DNA of 64,000 nt from Paraglaciecola psychrophila 170 (lineage in GTDB: Bacteria > Pseudomonadota > Gammaproteobacteria > Enterobacterales > Alteromonadaceae): the NCBI RefSeq assembly GCF_000347635.1, contig NC_020514.1, forward strand, positions 1,116,001 to 1,180,000. Direction: 5' to 3'. The translations under genes were made by a program, and so were the position numbers. Under the pieces are notes generated by a model. It was not told where the DNA came from. It did not search any database and saw nothing but the letters and a program-made list of their open reading frames with translations. Positions 1 through 10,859 of this stretch are shown here, piece by piece. Positions within the stretch are counted from its first letter, which is position 1; each line of letters begins with the position of its first letter.

Positions 1-2104
1 TACACCTAAGTTAGCGAAATTTATGCAACATGATGAGGAAGTACTGGTCAACGCGTGGGTTAAATTACTCCCAGACAACAGTGTCACAGTCATTGTATCC
101 CACGCAGAAATGGGACAGGGAGCGCAATCAGCGCTCGCCATAATGTTAGCTGATGAAATGGACGTAGACTGGGACTCAGTCACAATAGAAGAAGCGCCAG
201 CTCATGATGAATATGCTAACTTTCATATGGCCAGAGAGTTTTTGTTACCCGGGGAAATGCCCGGTATTGTTAATCAAACCCTTAACGGTGTGTTCCTGAC
301 GATCTCTAAATCAATCGCGTTGCAAGTCACTGGTGGCAGTTTTTCTATAAGATCAACCGGTGAACGCGGTATGCGGGTGGCTGGTGCTGCAGCAAGAGAA
401 TTGTTGGTGCAAGCGGCGGCGCAAGAATGGCAAGTTGCAGCAACTGAAATTAGAACCCAAAAAAGTGTTTTGTATCACGATGCAACTAATCGCAAAGCCC
501 CTTATATAGAGTTTGCCAAAACAGCTGCAAAGCAACAAGGTCCTGAATTCCCAACCTTGAAAACTCCTGAGCAATTTACCCTTATGGGCAATGAAGAAAT
601 TCAGCGTCTGGATATACCTGAAAAAGTGAATGGCACTGCTAAATTCGGAATTGATGTGGTGTTGCCAGGCATGAAATACGCAACGGTTAAAACGTCTCCT
701 GTGTTTGGCAGCAAAGTTGAGTCAATCGATTCATCCGCGGCTGAAAAAATGAAAGGCGTGATCAAAGTGGTTAACCTTGTCGATGGCGTAGGTGTTATTG
801 CGGATAGTTATTGGCAAGCCAAAAAAGCTATCGCAGCAGTCACCGTGACTTATTCTGCTAGTGAATGGGATAACACCAGTTCTGACACCATCATGGCGCA
901 ATTTCGAACAGACATGGATAAAGCGGTCACCAACGGCGATGAAGAAACTGATTTCTCTGAGGGTAATGCCCGTAACGTTATCGAGTCAGCCGCAAACGTC
1001 ATCACCGCTGAATATAGCGTACCTTATTTAGCGCACATCACCATGGAGCCGATGAATAGCACTGCTTTGGTTAAAGATGGCAAAACTGAAGTGTGGGGTG
1101 GCACGCAAAACCCATTAGGTATCAGAGCTGCGATAGCAGAATATTTGGACACGGATGCTGAAAATGTGGTGGTCAACAATGTATACCTTGGTGGTGGATT
1201 TGGACGCAGAGCCATGACAGATTACCCTATTCAGGCGGTAAAGCTGGCGAATGCCTTGCCCGGGGTACCGGTCAAAATGATTTGGTCCCGCGAGGAAGAT
1301 GTGCAACATGACTTTTATCGTCCTGCTATTGTCAGCCGGTTTAAGGCTGCGTTAGGAGATTCCGGTTTGCCCACCGCATGGGAAAATCAATATGTTGATA
1401 AACATGAACCTAAAGAAGCGCCTTATATTCCTTATCAGGTGGATAATCAATTTGTACATTATATTGAAAGCCCAACTCATATACCTTTTGGTCCTTGGCG
1501 AAGTGTTGATCATTCTCAGCATGCGTTTTTCACCGAATCCTTCATTGATGAACTCGCTCATGCAGCAGGCCAAGATCCGTTTCAATATCGACGGACATTG
1601 TTACAATCAGAGCCACGTTATCTGAAAGTACTTGATGCAGTTGCAAATATGTCAGACTGGGACCGTCCTTTACCGCAAGGATGGGGAAGGGGAATCGCGA
1701 TTCATGGCTCATTTAATAGTATTGTTGCCGAAGTGGTCGAAGTCGACATGTCTAGCGGCTCACTGAGAGTTGATAAAGTTTTTTGTGTCGCCGATGCAGG
1801 TTTTGCTTATTGCCCTAATGCATTTAGAGCACAAATGGAAAGTGGTATTATTTTTGGTTTGTCCGCCGCCTTGCATGAAGAAATCATCATTAAAAATGGT
1901 GCTGTGATGCAAAGTAATCTGCACGATTACAAAATGGTGAGAATGGATACTGCGCCAGATATTTATGTTGAAATTATCAACAGTGGCGAAAGAACCGGTG
2001 GTGCCGGTGAGCCCGGTACTCCGCCAATTGCGCCAGCATTAACCAACGCCATTTTCGCAGCAACGGGAAGTCGAATTCGAGATCTACCCGTGAAAATAGT
2101 CTAA
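1..2104 (+). CDS. Molybdopterin-binding subunit of a xanthine dehydrogenase/isoquinoline 1-oxidoreductase-type enzyme (5' end outside window)
   Basis: Large (beta) subunit of a molybdenum hydroxylase, which oxidises N-heterocycles or aldehydes with water as oxygen source. The reading frame is open from base 2, before the first ATG at base 23, so the N-terminus (normally a Tat signal of about 50 residues) lies outside the window. Seen: an N-terminal region with AEMGQG typical of the IorB branch, a glycine-rich GGGFGRR in the cofactor domain, and near the C-terminus [10 protein letters not shown], whose Glu matches the catalytic Glu of the family. The iron-sulfur partner subunit (IorA type) would be expected upstream and is not visible. 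The substrate cannot be told from sequence. Family call is firm, isoquinoline specificity is not. Confidence 0.88.
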   Translation, partial: TPKLAKFMQHDEEVLVNAWVKLLPDNSVTVIVSHAEMGQGAQSALAIMLADEMDVDWDSVTIEEAPAHDEYANFHMAREFLLPGEMPGIVNQTLNGVFLTISKSIALQVTGGSFSIRSTGERGMRVAGAAARELLVQAAAQEWQVAATEIRTQKSVLYHDATNRKAPYIEFAKTAAKQQGPEFPTLKTPEQFTLMGNEEIQRLDIPEKVNGTAKFGIDVVLPGMKYATVKTSPVFGSKVESIDSSAAEKMKGVIKVVNLVDGVGVIADSYWQAKKAIAAVTVTYSASEWDNTSSDTIMAQFRTDMDKAVTNGDEETDFSEGNARNVIESAANVITAEYSVPYLAHITMEPMNSTALVKDGKTEVWGGTQNPLGIRAAIAEYLDTDAENVVVNNVYLGGGFGRRAMTDYPIQAVKLANALPGVPVKMIWSREEDVQHDFYRPAIVSRFKAALGDSGLPTAWENQYVDKHEPKEAPYIPYQVDNQFVHYIESPTHIPFGPWRSVDHSQHAFFTESFIDELAHAAGQDPFQYRRTLLQSEPRYLKVLDAVANMSDWDRPLPQGWGRGIAIHGSFNSIVAEVVEVDMSSGSLRVDKVFCVADAGFAYCPNAFRAQMESGIIFGLSAALHEEIIIKNGAVMQSNLHDYKMVRMDTAPDIYVEIINSGERTGGAGEPGTPPIAPALTNAIFAATGSRIRDLPVKIV

Positions 2105-2382
2105 ACAAAGGGCGCTTATAAAGTGACTTAGAAATTAAATAACAATATAAGCACTTATTTTGCCACAGCTTGATCAGCTAAGTTAAATGCAAACTGATCA
2201 CGCTGGCCTCTGGGGCAAAACAGAAGTCAAAATGTAGATTTCATTTCCAATAGTTCTATTCATTAGAACCCAATCAGTCCATTACCCGCCTTGCTTGTGA
2301 ACAATCCTAAGTTTAGCGTTGTTCGCAGCTTACTAACTCAGTATGATTAACCTTAAATATACCCAGATAAGATACACTTACC

Positions 2383-2742
2383 ATGACCGATACCAATCCC
2401 CCGTCAGCTGATTTTATGGCTCAAGTACAAGCCACTCAAACATTATGGGCGCTGCAAGACCAAGCTAGCGAAGGTTGGGTGGTTCTGGATTCAATTAATT
2501 TTGAAAATGCAGACGTGATGCCAGTATGGTCAAGCATTGAATTAGCCAAAAGCCACTGTGTCGACGAATGGAAAGATTACGTGCCTATGTCTATTTCCTT
2601 AGCGGACTGGTTAGAATTTTGGGTAGAAGATTTAGCCGAAGACAATGTGCTGATAGGTGTGGAATGGCGTGACGGCGGCGAATACATTGAGTTAGAACTC
2701 GTGGAATTTAGCCAGATGGTCGCTAAGCTAGAAACTTTATAA
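2383..2742 (+). CDS. DUF2750 family protein
   Basis: Small acidic cytoplasmic protein of 119 residues matching the DUF2750 family, which is common in gammaproteobacteria and has no established function. It begins with the polar MTDTNPPSADF and is rich in Trp, Asp and Glu, with conserved-looking FWVEDL and GVEWRD stretches. There is no signal peptide or membrane segment. It stands alone: 278 bases without a gene separate it from the molybdenum hydroxylase, and the AraC gene downstream converges on it. Family recognised from overall pattern; no function is proposed. Confidence 0.75.
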   Translation: MTDTNPPSADFMAQVQATQTLWALQDQASEGWVVLDSINFENADVMPVWSSIELAKSHCVDEWKDYVPMSISLADWLEFWVEDLAEDNVLIGVEWRDGGEYIELELVEFSQMVAKLETL

Positions 2743-2786
2743 CGAGTGAATTTGAATAGGTAATTGGCAGCACCGCGCTGTTGATT

Positions 2787-3698
2787 TTAATTCCCATCTT
2801 CATGATTACGCCATCGCCCAGGACTAAGTTGGTAGAGCTGTTTAAAGCGGTGGGCGAAGCTGGCACTGTCGGCATACCCAACTGTATCGGCTATTTGCTC
2901 TAGGCTATAGTTGGTATAACGTAGTAAATAGCAGGCATACCCCATACGCGCTTGTGTAATTAATTTCATCGGCGTCTTGCCTGTTTCTTTTTTACATAGC
3001 CGATAAAATTGTGGCTCTGACATGTGAAGTTCAGCTGCGAGAGAGCTCACAGTCCATGGCAACTTCAACTGCTTAGTAACGTTGCGTATCAGTGCTTGAA
3101 AACGTAGTTGTTGAGCACTTTGTGTGGGGGTCTTTTTTAGCGTCTGTTCAATCTGATAAAGTAGCACTTCGATGAGTCTTAGCTGAATGTCAGGCTGATA
3201 ACGGCCATCGTTGTGATCAAAATCCCTAATCAATGACATGGTTTGATACAACAACGATGTATTATCACTGTGCCAAACGCCTGCCTTAAGTTGATGAATA
3301 AACCGATATTCTGGACAGTCATGTAACAGTAGCCAGCACATATCCCAATGTTCAGCATCAAGCTCATACAGAAAAGGTGTCCCTGCTGGGATTAGCAAAA
3401 TAGTATTGGGGAGAATAGACTGGCAGCCAGAGTCTAAAGTGATTTTACCTGCACCTGAATTCGTAGAAATTAAGTAATGGACATGAACGGAGTCATTTTG
3501 CTTACCATTAAAATACTCACCTTTACCGGTTTTACCGATCTGATAGGCATTGCTTAAGTGTGATAAGCCTGCACAGGCAATGAAGGATTTTCCGTTACCA
3601 GGAAGTGATTCAAAGTTAAGAAAATATTCTTTACAACTCGGATCAATATTAAGAATTTCACGCCACATGATGTCTATACTAATGATAGTTTTAGACAT
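2787..3698 (-). CDS. AraC family transcriptional regulator
   Basis: DNA-binding regulator of 303 residues. The first 180 or so residues form a cupin-like effector-sensing domain. The last 100 carry the two helix-turn-helix motifs of the AraC/XylS family, including SSLAAELHMSEPQFYRLCKK and the second-helix signature LEQIADTVGYADSASF followed by FKQLYQLSPGRWR. It is divergent from the MATE efflux gene with 96 bases between the starts, an arrangement that suggests control of that pump and of itself. The effector is unknown. Family very sure; regulation of the neighbour is inferred from position only. Confidence 0.9.
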   Translation of the reverse strand: MSKTIISIDIMWREILNIDPSCKEYFLNFESLPGNGKSFIACAGLSHLSNAYQIGKTGKGEYFNGKQNDSVHVHYLISTNSGAGKITLDSGCQSILPNTILLIPAGTPFLYELDAEHWDMCWLLLHDCPEYRFIHQLKAGVWHSDNTSLLYQTMSLIRDFDHNDGRYQPDIQLRLIEVLLYQIEQTLKKTPTQSAQQLRFQALIRNVTKQLKLPWTVSSLAAELHMSEPQFYRLCKKETGKTPMKLITQARMGYACYLLRYTNYSLEQIADTVGYADSASFAHRFKQLYQLSPGRWRNHEDGN

Positions 3699-3794
3699 GA
3701 TACATGATATTCGTAATGATGTTTATTTTCACGCACTCTTATAAAATACACCTAACTACTCTTTATTTGCCTTTGCACAATATTTTATATCCAT

Positions 3795-5180
3795 ATGCTA
3801 AATAACAATACATCAACACTTCGGCAAAGCCTCAAACTTGCCTGGCCTATTTCGTTGCAAAGTATTCTAGTGACTATGCTGGGAATGAGCGACATTATGA
3901 TGGTGGGGCATCTGGGCGACACAGCCGTAGCTTCTGTTGGATTAGGCAATCGGATTCAGTTTGTTGTGTTGATCATTTTGTCTGGTTTGGCTACTGGCGT
4001 AGGTGTGTTGTCAGCGCAGTATTTCGGCGCAGGGAAAAGCGCCCGTATTAGCCCTGTTATTATAAAAACTCTGGCTATTGGTGCTGGGGTTTTATTGCCT
4101 GTGGTATTGCTGACTTTTGCTTTTGGTGATCTTATTGTGGGGCTTGGCACCACTGATCAAGTCATTATTAATACAGGCAAAGCCTATCTGTGGGTCACTA
4201 TGCCCAGTTTAGCATTTGTTGTAGTGGTGATGGTTTTTGAGAATGCCTTGCGCGGGCTCGGCCAGGTTAAGTTTTCGATGGCCCTTGGCATGATTGCGAT
4301 TGTTATTAATATTGCTCTGAACTATTGGTTAATTAACGGCGGGGTAGGTGTTGATGCAATGGGCGTGGCAGGTGCTGCTTGGGCAACCTTTATTGCCAGA
4401 GGCATTCATGCAGCACTGATTGTATTCTGGCTGTATAAAAGAAAACATGTTGTTTTTCCTAATCGCTCAATTGGCAATGAGTTTTATGACAAAGGGCAGT
4501 GGGTTTATTTAATCAAATTAGTATGGCCGATGATGTTGAGCTTTGGTGTGTGGTCATTGGGAACATTTGTTTATCAGCTTATATATGGCCGTATTGGCAC
4601 CCAAGAACTTGCCGTTATGAGTCTGATGGCACCACTTGAAGGTTTATTAATCGCTTTCTTCTTTGGTTTTGCTTCTGCCTGTTCGATTATGGTGGGGCAG
4701 CGACTGGGGCAAGACGCATTCAGTTCTGCTTGGTCTGTGGCCAGAGGTTTTGCTATTAGTGCACCTATCGTTACCTTTTTCTTAGGGCTGTTGATGTGGA
4801 GTCTGGAATCCTTTGTGTTCATGCCCTATGACAACTTGGATGAGGATACCCTTGCTGTTGCCCATGATATGTTTATGCTGATCACGTTCGGCACCTGTAT
4901 CAAAGTATTTAACATGACAGCTTCTATGGGTATTTTGCGAGCCGGAGGCGACAACAAACATTGTCTACTCATAGACTTTTCTGGAATGTGGATCATAGGT
5001 ATTCCGCTAACCTTTACTGCTGCATTTTATTTTGGCTTACCAATTTATTCGGTGGTGTTGATTACCTATTCAGAGGAGGTGGTTAAATCGGTATTGTTTG
5101 TGTATCGCTTAAAAGCAAAGTATTGGCTACGAAATTTAACTGTGGATATAACATCTGCGGCTTCTAACCAGTCAAATTAG
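3795..5180 (+). CDS. MATE family efflux transporter
   Basis: Inner-membrane cation/drug antiporter of the MATE (NorM-like) family, 461 residues with about 12 hydrophobic segments, the usual length. The N-terminus has the family pattern WPISLQSILVTMLGMSDIMM followed by VGHLG. It exports cationic compounds using a Na+ or H+ gradient. It is divergently paired with an AraC regulator, so expression may be induced by that regulator's effector. No membrane-fusion partner is needed for this class. Substrate not predictable. Confidence 0.92.
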   Translation: MLNNNTSTLRQSLKLAWPISLQSILVTMLGMSDIMMVGHLGDTAVASVGLGNRIQFVVLIILSGLATGVGVLSAQYFGAGKSARISPVIIKTLAIGAGVLLPVVLLTFAFGDLIVGLGTTDQVIINTGKAYLWVTMPSLAFVVVVMVFENALRGLGQVKFSMALGMIAIVINIALNYWLINGGVGVDAMGVAGAAWATFIARGIHAALIVFWLYKRKHVVFPNRSIGNEFYDKGQWVYLIKLVWPMMLSFGVWSLGTFVYQLIYGRIGTQELAVMSLMAPLEGLLIAFFFGFASACSIMVGQRLGQDAFSSAWSVARGFAISAPIVTFFLGLLMWSLESFVFMPYDNLDEDTLAVAHDMFMLITFGTCIKVFNMTASMGILRAGGDNKHCLLIDFSGMWIIGIPLTFTAAFYFGLPIYSVVLITYSEEVVKSVLFVYRLKAKYWLRNLTVDITSAASNQSN

Positions 5181-5407
5181 TCGCCAGCCTGTTCTATTTG
5201 TGCGCAGTAAAAAGCCAATCATTTGGGTTTGATTAAAAGACTCTTATAAATGCTGCGCTCACCCCTTTCCCCTTAGCCCTCACTATTGCCTGTATCAATA
5301 ATTCATTATTCAATGTTTGAATGAGTCTTCACTAAAGGCTCACGCTATAGTAAACCACAAACTTAGGCTTGAACTATTCGTCAGAATATTCAGAAAGGAT
5401 ACCGTTG

Positions 5408-6346
5408 ATGCATGATTTTATTTTACACCACTATGACTTCTCTCCCTTCTCAGAAAAAATCCGCACGCTTTTAGGACATAAAAATGCTGACTATAAAGTT
5501 GTCAACATTCCGATAATCATGCCTAAGCCTGATCTTGTGGTACTGACGGGGGGGTATCGTAAAACCCCTGTGCTGCAACATAAGAATCACATCTATTGTG
5601 ATACTCGCCTGATGGCGAGAGTCATTGACGAACACTTTGGTGGCGAGAGTATTTTTCCATCAGAACTATCACTCACTGCTAATATCTTAGCTCAGTGGGC
5701 TGACCAACACTTGTTTAGTGTTGCTGTGGCGCTGGCGTTTTCTCCGGCAGGGTTTGAAGCGTTTCGTCAACGTGTACCCGAAAAATTTGTCGAAGACTTT
5801 GTCAACGATCGAGCAGAAATGCGTGTGGGTGGCAGCGGTTTATCCATGGATGCCAATACCGCGTTGCAGCTCATACCCATTTACCTGCAACAGACGGAAC
5901 AACAGCTTAAAAATGCTGGCCCCTATATTTGTGGCAAACACATTAGCATTGCAGATTTTTCAATTTATCACTGCCTTTGGTTCATCAATAACAACGCAGG
6001 CGTTCGTGGGGTATTAGAAGGTTACCCAAAACTTAATCAGTGGTTTGAAACCATGAAGGCGATTGGTCACGGTTCACACACTCGTCTCGATGCAACCGCT
6101 GCCATTGAAATTGCACATTTGGCTCAGAAAGCATCGTTTTCGAACGATGATTTTCTAGTGGTGAACGGTTTTGGGTTTGGTGAGCGCGTCGAAATTGTGC
6201 CTACTGACTACGGCATTAACCCCGTTACTGGGGAATTGATAGTGTCTAAGATCGATGAAATTGCGATTAAACGAGTCGATGAAATAGCCGGCGAGGTTTA
6301 TGTTCACTTCCCCAGAGTTGGCTATAAAATGGTTACCGCAAAATAG
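5408..6346 (+). CDS. Glutathione S-transferase family protein
   Basis: Cytosolic GST-fold protein of about 312 residues. The N-terminal thioredoxin-like domain begins MHDFILHHYDFSPFSEKIRT; the SPFSEK stretch sits where the GSH-activating residue is found, and KTPVLQ supplies the cis-Pro loop. The helical GST-C domain follows, with GKHISIADFSIYHCLW. The last 80 residues (after about 235) extend beyond a normal GST. The start at 5408 is chosen over an upstream in-frame TTG (5369) because AAAGGA lies about 8 bases before this ATG and the fold begins here. An SDR gene starts 63 bases downstream, probably co-transcribed. Substrate unknown. Confidence 0.85.
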   Translation: MHDFILHHYDFSPFSEKIRTLLGHKNADYKVVNIPIIMPKPDLVVLTGGYRKTPVLQHKNHIYCDTRLMARVIDEHFGGESIFPSELSLTANILAQWADQHLFSVAVALAFSPAGFEAFRQRVPEKFVEDFVNDRAEMRVGGSGLSMDANTALQLIPIYLQQTEQQLKNAGPYICGKHISIADFSIYHCLWFINNNAGVRGVLEGYPKLNQWFETMKAIGHGSHTRLDATAAIEIAHLAQKASFSNDDFLVVNGFGFGERVEIVPTDYGINPVTGELIVSKIDEIAIKRVDEIAGEVYVHFPRVGYKMVTAK

Positions 6347-6409
6347 AGCGATGTATTGGCCAAAAGATATCGAGCTCTAATTCACACAAGACTTTTTGGG
6401 GATATAAAT

Positions 6410-7315
6410 ATGGCAGGTTTTACAGCAGCTGACGTGCCTGATCAAACAGGAAAAACTATCGTTGTTACCGGTGCGAATACTGGTTTAGGATTTGAAACAG
6501 CGAAAACCTTAGCGGGCAAAGGCGCCCGAGTATTACTCGGTTGTCGTTCTCTGTCGAAGGCGCAAGCGGCCAAAGACAAGATACTTGCTGTATTTCCTCA
6601 AGCAGACGTTGTTATTGTCGAATTGGATTTAGGTAGTTTGGTGTCTATTCAAAAAGCGGCGCAGCAAATTAACCAAGAACCTCGCTTGGATGTATTGATC
6701 AACAACGCAGGCATTATGGTGCCACCATTGGAGTACACACAAGATGGTTTTGAATCACAGTTTGGTGTTAATCATTTAGGTCCCTTTGCATTAACGTCAT
6801 TATTATTGGATAGAATCCGTGCCACAGCCAATGCTAGGATTGTCAGTACCGCCAGTATTGCCCACAGAAAAGGGAGAATTAATTTTGACGATATTAATGC
6901 CAAAAAATATTACAGTGCATGGACCCGTTATGCCCAGAGCAAAATTGCAAATTTGTATTTTGGCTATGAGCTACAACGCCGTTTAAGCGCTATAGGTGAT
7001 AACACTATTTCAGTTGTGGCTCATCCTGGTGTTGCCGATACAGAATTGCCTCGATACATCCCTAAACCTTTTATGTTGCTCATGCCTGTTTTAAAACTGT
7101 TCTTTAATTCGGCTGAGCAAGGTGCTTGGCCAACCTTGTGTGCCGCCACTATGGCGGGTGTAAAAGGGGGAGAATACTACGGACCTTCGAAACGAGGTGA
7201 AATTGCGGGGCCGGCGATCAAAGTCAGGTCGAATCGACGCAGTCATCATGAGTCGATTGCAAAAAAGCTATGGGACTTGTCTATTGTGATGACTGGCGTT
7301 GATCCAAAGTTATAA
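6410..7315 (+). CDS. SDR family oxidoreductase (retinol dehydrogenase/protochlorophyllide reductase-like)
   Basis: NAD(P)-dependent short-chain dehydrogenase of 301 residues. It has the Rossmann TGANTGLG motif near residue 21, the NNAG motif, and a catalytic YAQSK (Y-x-x-x-K). The Cys-Arg after the second strand (GCRSLSKA) fits the NADP-preferring WWOX/retinol-dehydrogenase branch. The start at 6410 has GGGGA about 8 bases upstream; an earlier in-frame TTG at 6356 would add residues of no domain value. It follows the GST gene on the same strand and probably shares its transcript. Substrate unknown. Confidence 0.88.
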   Translation: MAGFTAADVPDQTGKTIVVTGANTGLGFETAKTLAGKGARVLLGCRSLSKAQAAKDKILAVFPQADVVIVELDLGSLVSIQKAAQQINQEPRLDVLINNAGIMVPPLEYTQDGFESQFGVNHLGPFALTSLLLDRIRATANARIVSTASIAHRKGRINFDDINAKKYYSAWTRYAQSKIANLYFGYELQRRLSAIGDNTISVVAHPGVADTELPRYIPKPFMLLMPVLKLFFNSAEQGAWPTLCAATMAGVKGGEYYGPSKRGEIAGPAIKVRSNRRSHHESIAKKLWDLSIVMTGVDPKL

Positions 7316-7511
7316 GGTTTATATGCAGTTGAGATCATCAAATTAGTAGAGCACTTAAGAACTGTAAAACCCACTTCACAGCGAATATAATCATGCTAAC
7401 GGTATATTTTTATATTTGAATTTATTTTATAGTTATCTTCAAACATTGAGTGAAACACGATGTTATCTTATAAAACACTCTAAATCTCAATATGACAAGA
7501 GCAACGATAAC

Positions 7512-8451
7512 ATGGCGAATTTACCAATAAAAACCAAAGAAATGCATAGTCATCACTTTGACTCAACTATTTGGAATGATTTCAAATTTCGCAATGACGA
7601 TATTGTTATTTCCACGTATGCCAAAGCTGGCACAACTTAGATGCAAATAATAATTGCTCAATTATTATTTGGTGGGGATCCCACCCTTGAAGTGGCCGAA
7701 ATGTCGCCTTGGATGGATCTTCGATTGCCGCCCAAAGAGATGAAGCTTCAGTTGGTTGAAGCTCAGACTCACAGGCGTTTTCTAAAAACTCATTTGCCTG
7801 TTGATGCGTTGTGTTTTTCCGATAAAGCAAAATATATCTATATCGGTAGGGATGCCAGAGACGTAATTTGGAGTTTGTATAATCACCATGCTAACGCTAA
7901 TCAAATGTGGTACGACGCTGTTTACAAAACACCTGGATTAGTTGGGCCCGAAATCGGAAGACCCACTGAAGACATAAAAGAATATTGGAATGAGTGGTGC
8001 CAAAAGGTGGTTTTCCATTTTGGCCATTTTGGGAAAATGTTAAAAGCTGGTGGGAAATTCGTGACCTACCAATGTAATGTTCATACATTTTTCTGATCTT
8101 AAAAAAGATATGCCAAATGAAATTCGTAAGATTGCCGCTTTTCTAGAGATTAATATTAACGATCAGGATTGGCCCAAAATTCTAGAATATTCTTCTTTTC
8201 AATGGATGAAACAAAACGCTACTAAATCTGTGCCTCTTGGTGGTGCGTTTTGGGATGAAGGTGCGAAAGTCTTCATCAACAAAGGCGTTAATGGCCGTTG
8301 GGCTGATACATTAAGTGATGCAGATTGCTCAGAGTATGAAAAGAGTGCCGAGCTGGAATTAGGTGAAGAATGTGCAGACTGGCTTAAGTCAGGCCATCAG
8401 TGGTTTGGCAACAAGCAAATATTGTACGTCATTAATTTGAAGCGGATATAA
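7512..8451 (+). pseudogene. Sulfotransferase, broken by a nonsense codon and a frameshift
   Basis: Remnant of a PAPS-dependent sulfotransferase (Sulfotransfer_1 type, about 310 residues when whole). The 5'-phosphosulfate loop reads YAKAGTT, then a TAG at 7638-7640 where the family has Trp (TGG), then continues in the same frame with QLLFGGDP and the 3'-phosphate motif GRDARDVIWSLYNH. Around 8068-8076 the frame breaks: the sequence passes from FVTY into NVMFIHFSDLKKDMP in the next frame, consistent with one extra C. The C-terminal GVNGRWAD is intact in the second frame. The ATG at 7512 (MANLPIKTKE) is the likely original start. Two independent lesions favour real decay over a single sequencing error. 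Confidence 0.85.
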
Positions 8452-8689
8452 TTTTGGTTCTAAATTGAACTGTAATGTGTTGTCTTTTATAGCTGAAGTA
8501 TATAGAAATAGATCCGAAAACAGCGGTAAGCCACTAAAAAAAAGTTTGGTTTTGCCTGTAGAGAATTTTAATGACTTCACTCATTATTAACATGGATTTC
8601 CTATTTTGGGTTATTGGGACAGGATAGACAGGAGCATGCTTAGCCTCTAAACTCCCAGTCAAGCAGTGCGATGAATGAAAGGTCTTAGA

Positions 8690-10702
8690 ATGAATATAAA
8701 AATAATAATAATTTCAATAATATTGGTAGCAGCAGCTTATATGATAGTTAAATCGACAAATCAGTCCCCAGTTTCTGGACCCACAAATCACACCACGGCG
8801 GCATTCGGCGCTTGGGAGTCACCGGTCACAGCGGCCAGTATTTTTGAGGCCGCAGATAGCGTTTCTTATCTTACAACTGAAAACGACCAAGTGTATTTTA
8901 TTGAGTCAAAGGCCGCCGCAGACGGTAAAAATATCCTTTTCAAATTAGACTCTAATAACGATGGCGTACAATTAAGTTCTGATCAAAGCAGTGTCCGATC
9001 CCGTGTTCACGAATATGGCGGTCGTCCTTACTTAGTTGATGGAGAAGATATTTATTATTCTCAATTCAAGGATCAGAAAATTTACCGTATCTCAGAGGGG
9101 GTTGAACCCCAAGCCATTACTGACGACAAATTGCGTTATATGGATTGCATTGCCGATAAGAAAAATAACCGTCTTATATGTGTCAGAGAGGATCACCGAG
9201 GCATTGCAGAACCCGAAAACACCCTTGTGGCTGTCAGTATAGGCGATAGCAGCGAAGACGAAATATTATTTGCAGGCTCAGACTTTGTTAGTTCTCCAAG
9301 TTTATCCCCTGATGGTAATTCAGTGGCATTTATTACTTGGTCTCACCCGAATATGCCTTGGGATGATACTCAATTACGAATTTTGAAGTTTGCTAGCGAT
9401 GGTTCGGTAAAAACTGTCATTGATGTGCCACAAAATGGCAATGTTGCGATAAAGAATCCTGAATATGCTAAGGATGGTTTGCTTTATTTCGTCGCTGATT
9501 TTGACAACTGGTGGACACTTTATCGCTTTGACGTTTCAGTTGCACAAAATAAAGTCCCTGAAAAAGTATTAGATAAGCAAATTGAAGTTAGAAGTTATGC
9601 TATTGAAAACGACACTAGCGCAATTATCGCCTATTCAAAAGAGGGGGAAGATCATCTCGCTCGAGTTAACTTAAGTACCGGCGAAATGGAAAATATTGGG
9701 CACGCTTTTTCTTCGGTAGGTTCAATTTCTGTAACCAGTGACGCCGCATATTTCATTGCGTCTACGCCTTATTCTGACAACGCCATCTATCACTTAAAAG
9801 GTAATGTTTATCAGAAAGTTTATCAGCCTAGTAGCCCAGAGATAGATAAAGACTTTCTTTCTGTTCCTCAACCTATTGTATTTCCAACTGGTGTCAATGA
9901 AACCGCCTATGGTTTTTATTATCCTCCCAAGAACCACCACTTTATTGGGCCAAAGGGTACTTTGCCACCGTTAATAGTAAAAGTTCATGGGGGACCTGTT
10001 GGAGCAACTAATTCAAGTCTAAATCCGAGTATTCAATTTTGGACCAGTCGCGGATTTGCTGTTTTTGATGTAAATCACCGAGGTAGTACCGGTTATGGAA
10101 GAATGTTCAGAAAGAAGCTCTATCCTAATTGGGGAATTGTAGATGTTGAAGACGCGTCAAATGGGGTGAAATGGCTAGCGTCCCAAGATTTTATTGATGC
10201 TGATAAAGTGGCCATTCGAGGAGGCAGCGCTGGTGGTTACACAACGCTCGCAGCCATGGCGTTTCAAAATGTTTTTAAGGCCGGTACCAGCTACTTCGGG
10301 ATCAGCGACTTAGAGATTTTGGCACGGGATACTCATAAGTTTGAATCTCGATATCTTGACCAACTTATTGGCCCTTATCCGGAGATGAAAAGTGTTTACG
10401 ATCAACGCTCTCCGATTAACAGCGTCGAAAACATTACGGCACCGTTACTTTTGCTGCAGGGACTGGATGATAAAGTCGTGCCACCGAATCAATCTGAAAT
10501 GATATTTAACGCATTAAAAGACAATTGTGTTGCTACTGCATATATTAGCTTCGAAGGGGAAGGCCATGGCTTTAGGAAACCTGCTAACAATATTAAAGCA
10601 CTTAATTCAGAGTTGAGCTTTTATGGTCAGGTTTTTGGTTTCGTTCCCGCTGGGGGAATTGAACCGGTGCAGTTAGTCACATGCAATAACGAAAGTGACT
10701 AA
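8690..10702 (+). CDS. S9 family prolyl oligopeptidase-type peptidase
   Basis: Serine peptidase of about 670 residues: an N-terminal signal/anchor (MNIKIIIISIILVAAAYMIV), a seven-bladed propeller region (about 50-400), and a C-terminal alpha/beta hydrolase domain. Catalytic residues are visible: Ser513 in GGSAGGYTT, Asp in GLDDKVVPP, and His in EGEGHGF. The layout matches acylaminoacyl/dipeptidyl peptidase-like S9C enzymes; it is likely periplasmic or membrane-anchored. The start at 8690 is chosen because AAAGG sits 7 bases upstream; the ATG 15 bases earlier overlaps that site. It lies downstream of the dead sulfotransferase and is probably transcribed alone. Confidence 0.9.
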   Translation: MNIKIIIISIILVAAAYMIVKSTNQSPVSGPTNHTTAAFGAWESPVTAASIFEAADSVSYLTTENDQVYFIESKAAADGKNILFKLDSNNDGVQLSSDQSSVRSRVHEYGGRPYLVDGEDIYYSQFKDQKIYRISEGVEPQAITDDKLRYMDCIADKKNNRLICVREDHRGIAEPENTLVAVSIGDSSEDEILFAGSDFVSSPSLSPDGNSVAFITWSHPNMPWDDTQLRILKFASDGSVKTVIDVPQNGNVAIKNPEYAKDGLLYFVADFDNWWTLYRFDVSVAQNKVPEKVLDKQIEVRSYAIENDTSAIIAYSKEGEDHLARVNLSTGEMENIGHAFSSVGSISVTSDAAYFIASTPYSDNAIYHLKGNVYQKVYQPSSPEIDKDFLSVPQPIVFPTGVNETAYGFYYPPKNHHFIGPKGTLPPLIVKVHGGPVGATNSSLNPSIQFWTSRGFAVFDVNHRGSTGYGRMFRKKLYPNWGIVDVEDASNGVKWLASQDFIDADKVAIRGGSAGGYTTLAAMAFQNVFKAGTSYFGISDLEILARDTHKFESRYLDQLIGPYPEMKSVYDQRSPINSVENITAPLLLLQGLDDKVVPPNQSEMIFNALKDNCVATAYISFEGEGHGFRKPANNIKALNSELSFYGQVFGFVPAGGIEPVQLVTCNNESD

Positions 10703-10859
10703 ATTTGGGTAGATATATCTACTCAACCTAGATTGCTCTTGGCGTTTCCTGCACATATTTTAAAGATATATGTGTCGCGCGCTGAGGGCTACATTGAGTA
10801 TTTTGACAGCACCATTTTCTTTCATTTTGGAGCCTCTTAGGCTGCTTTAATTTCCGGTT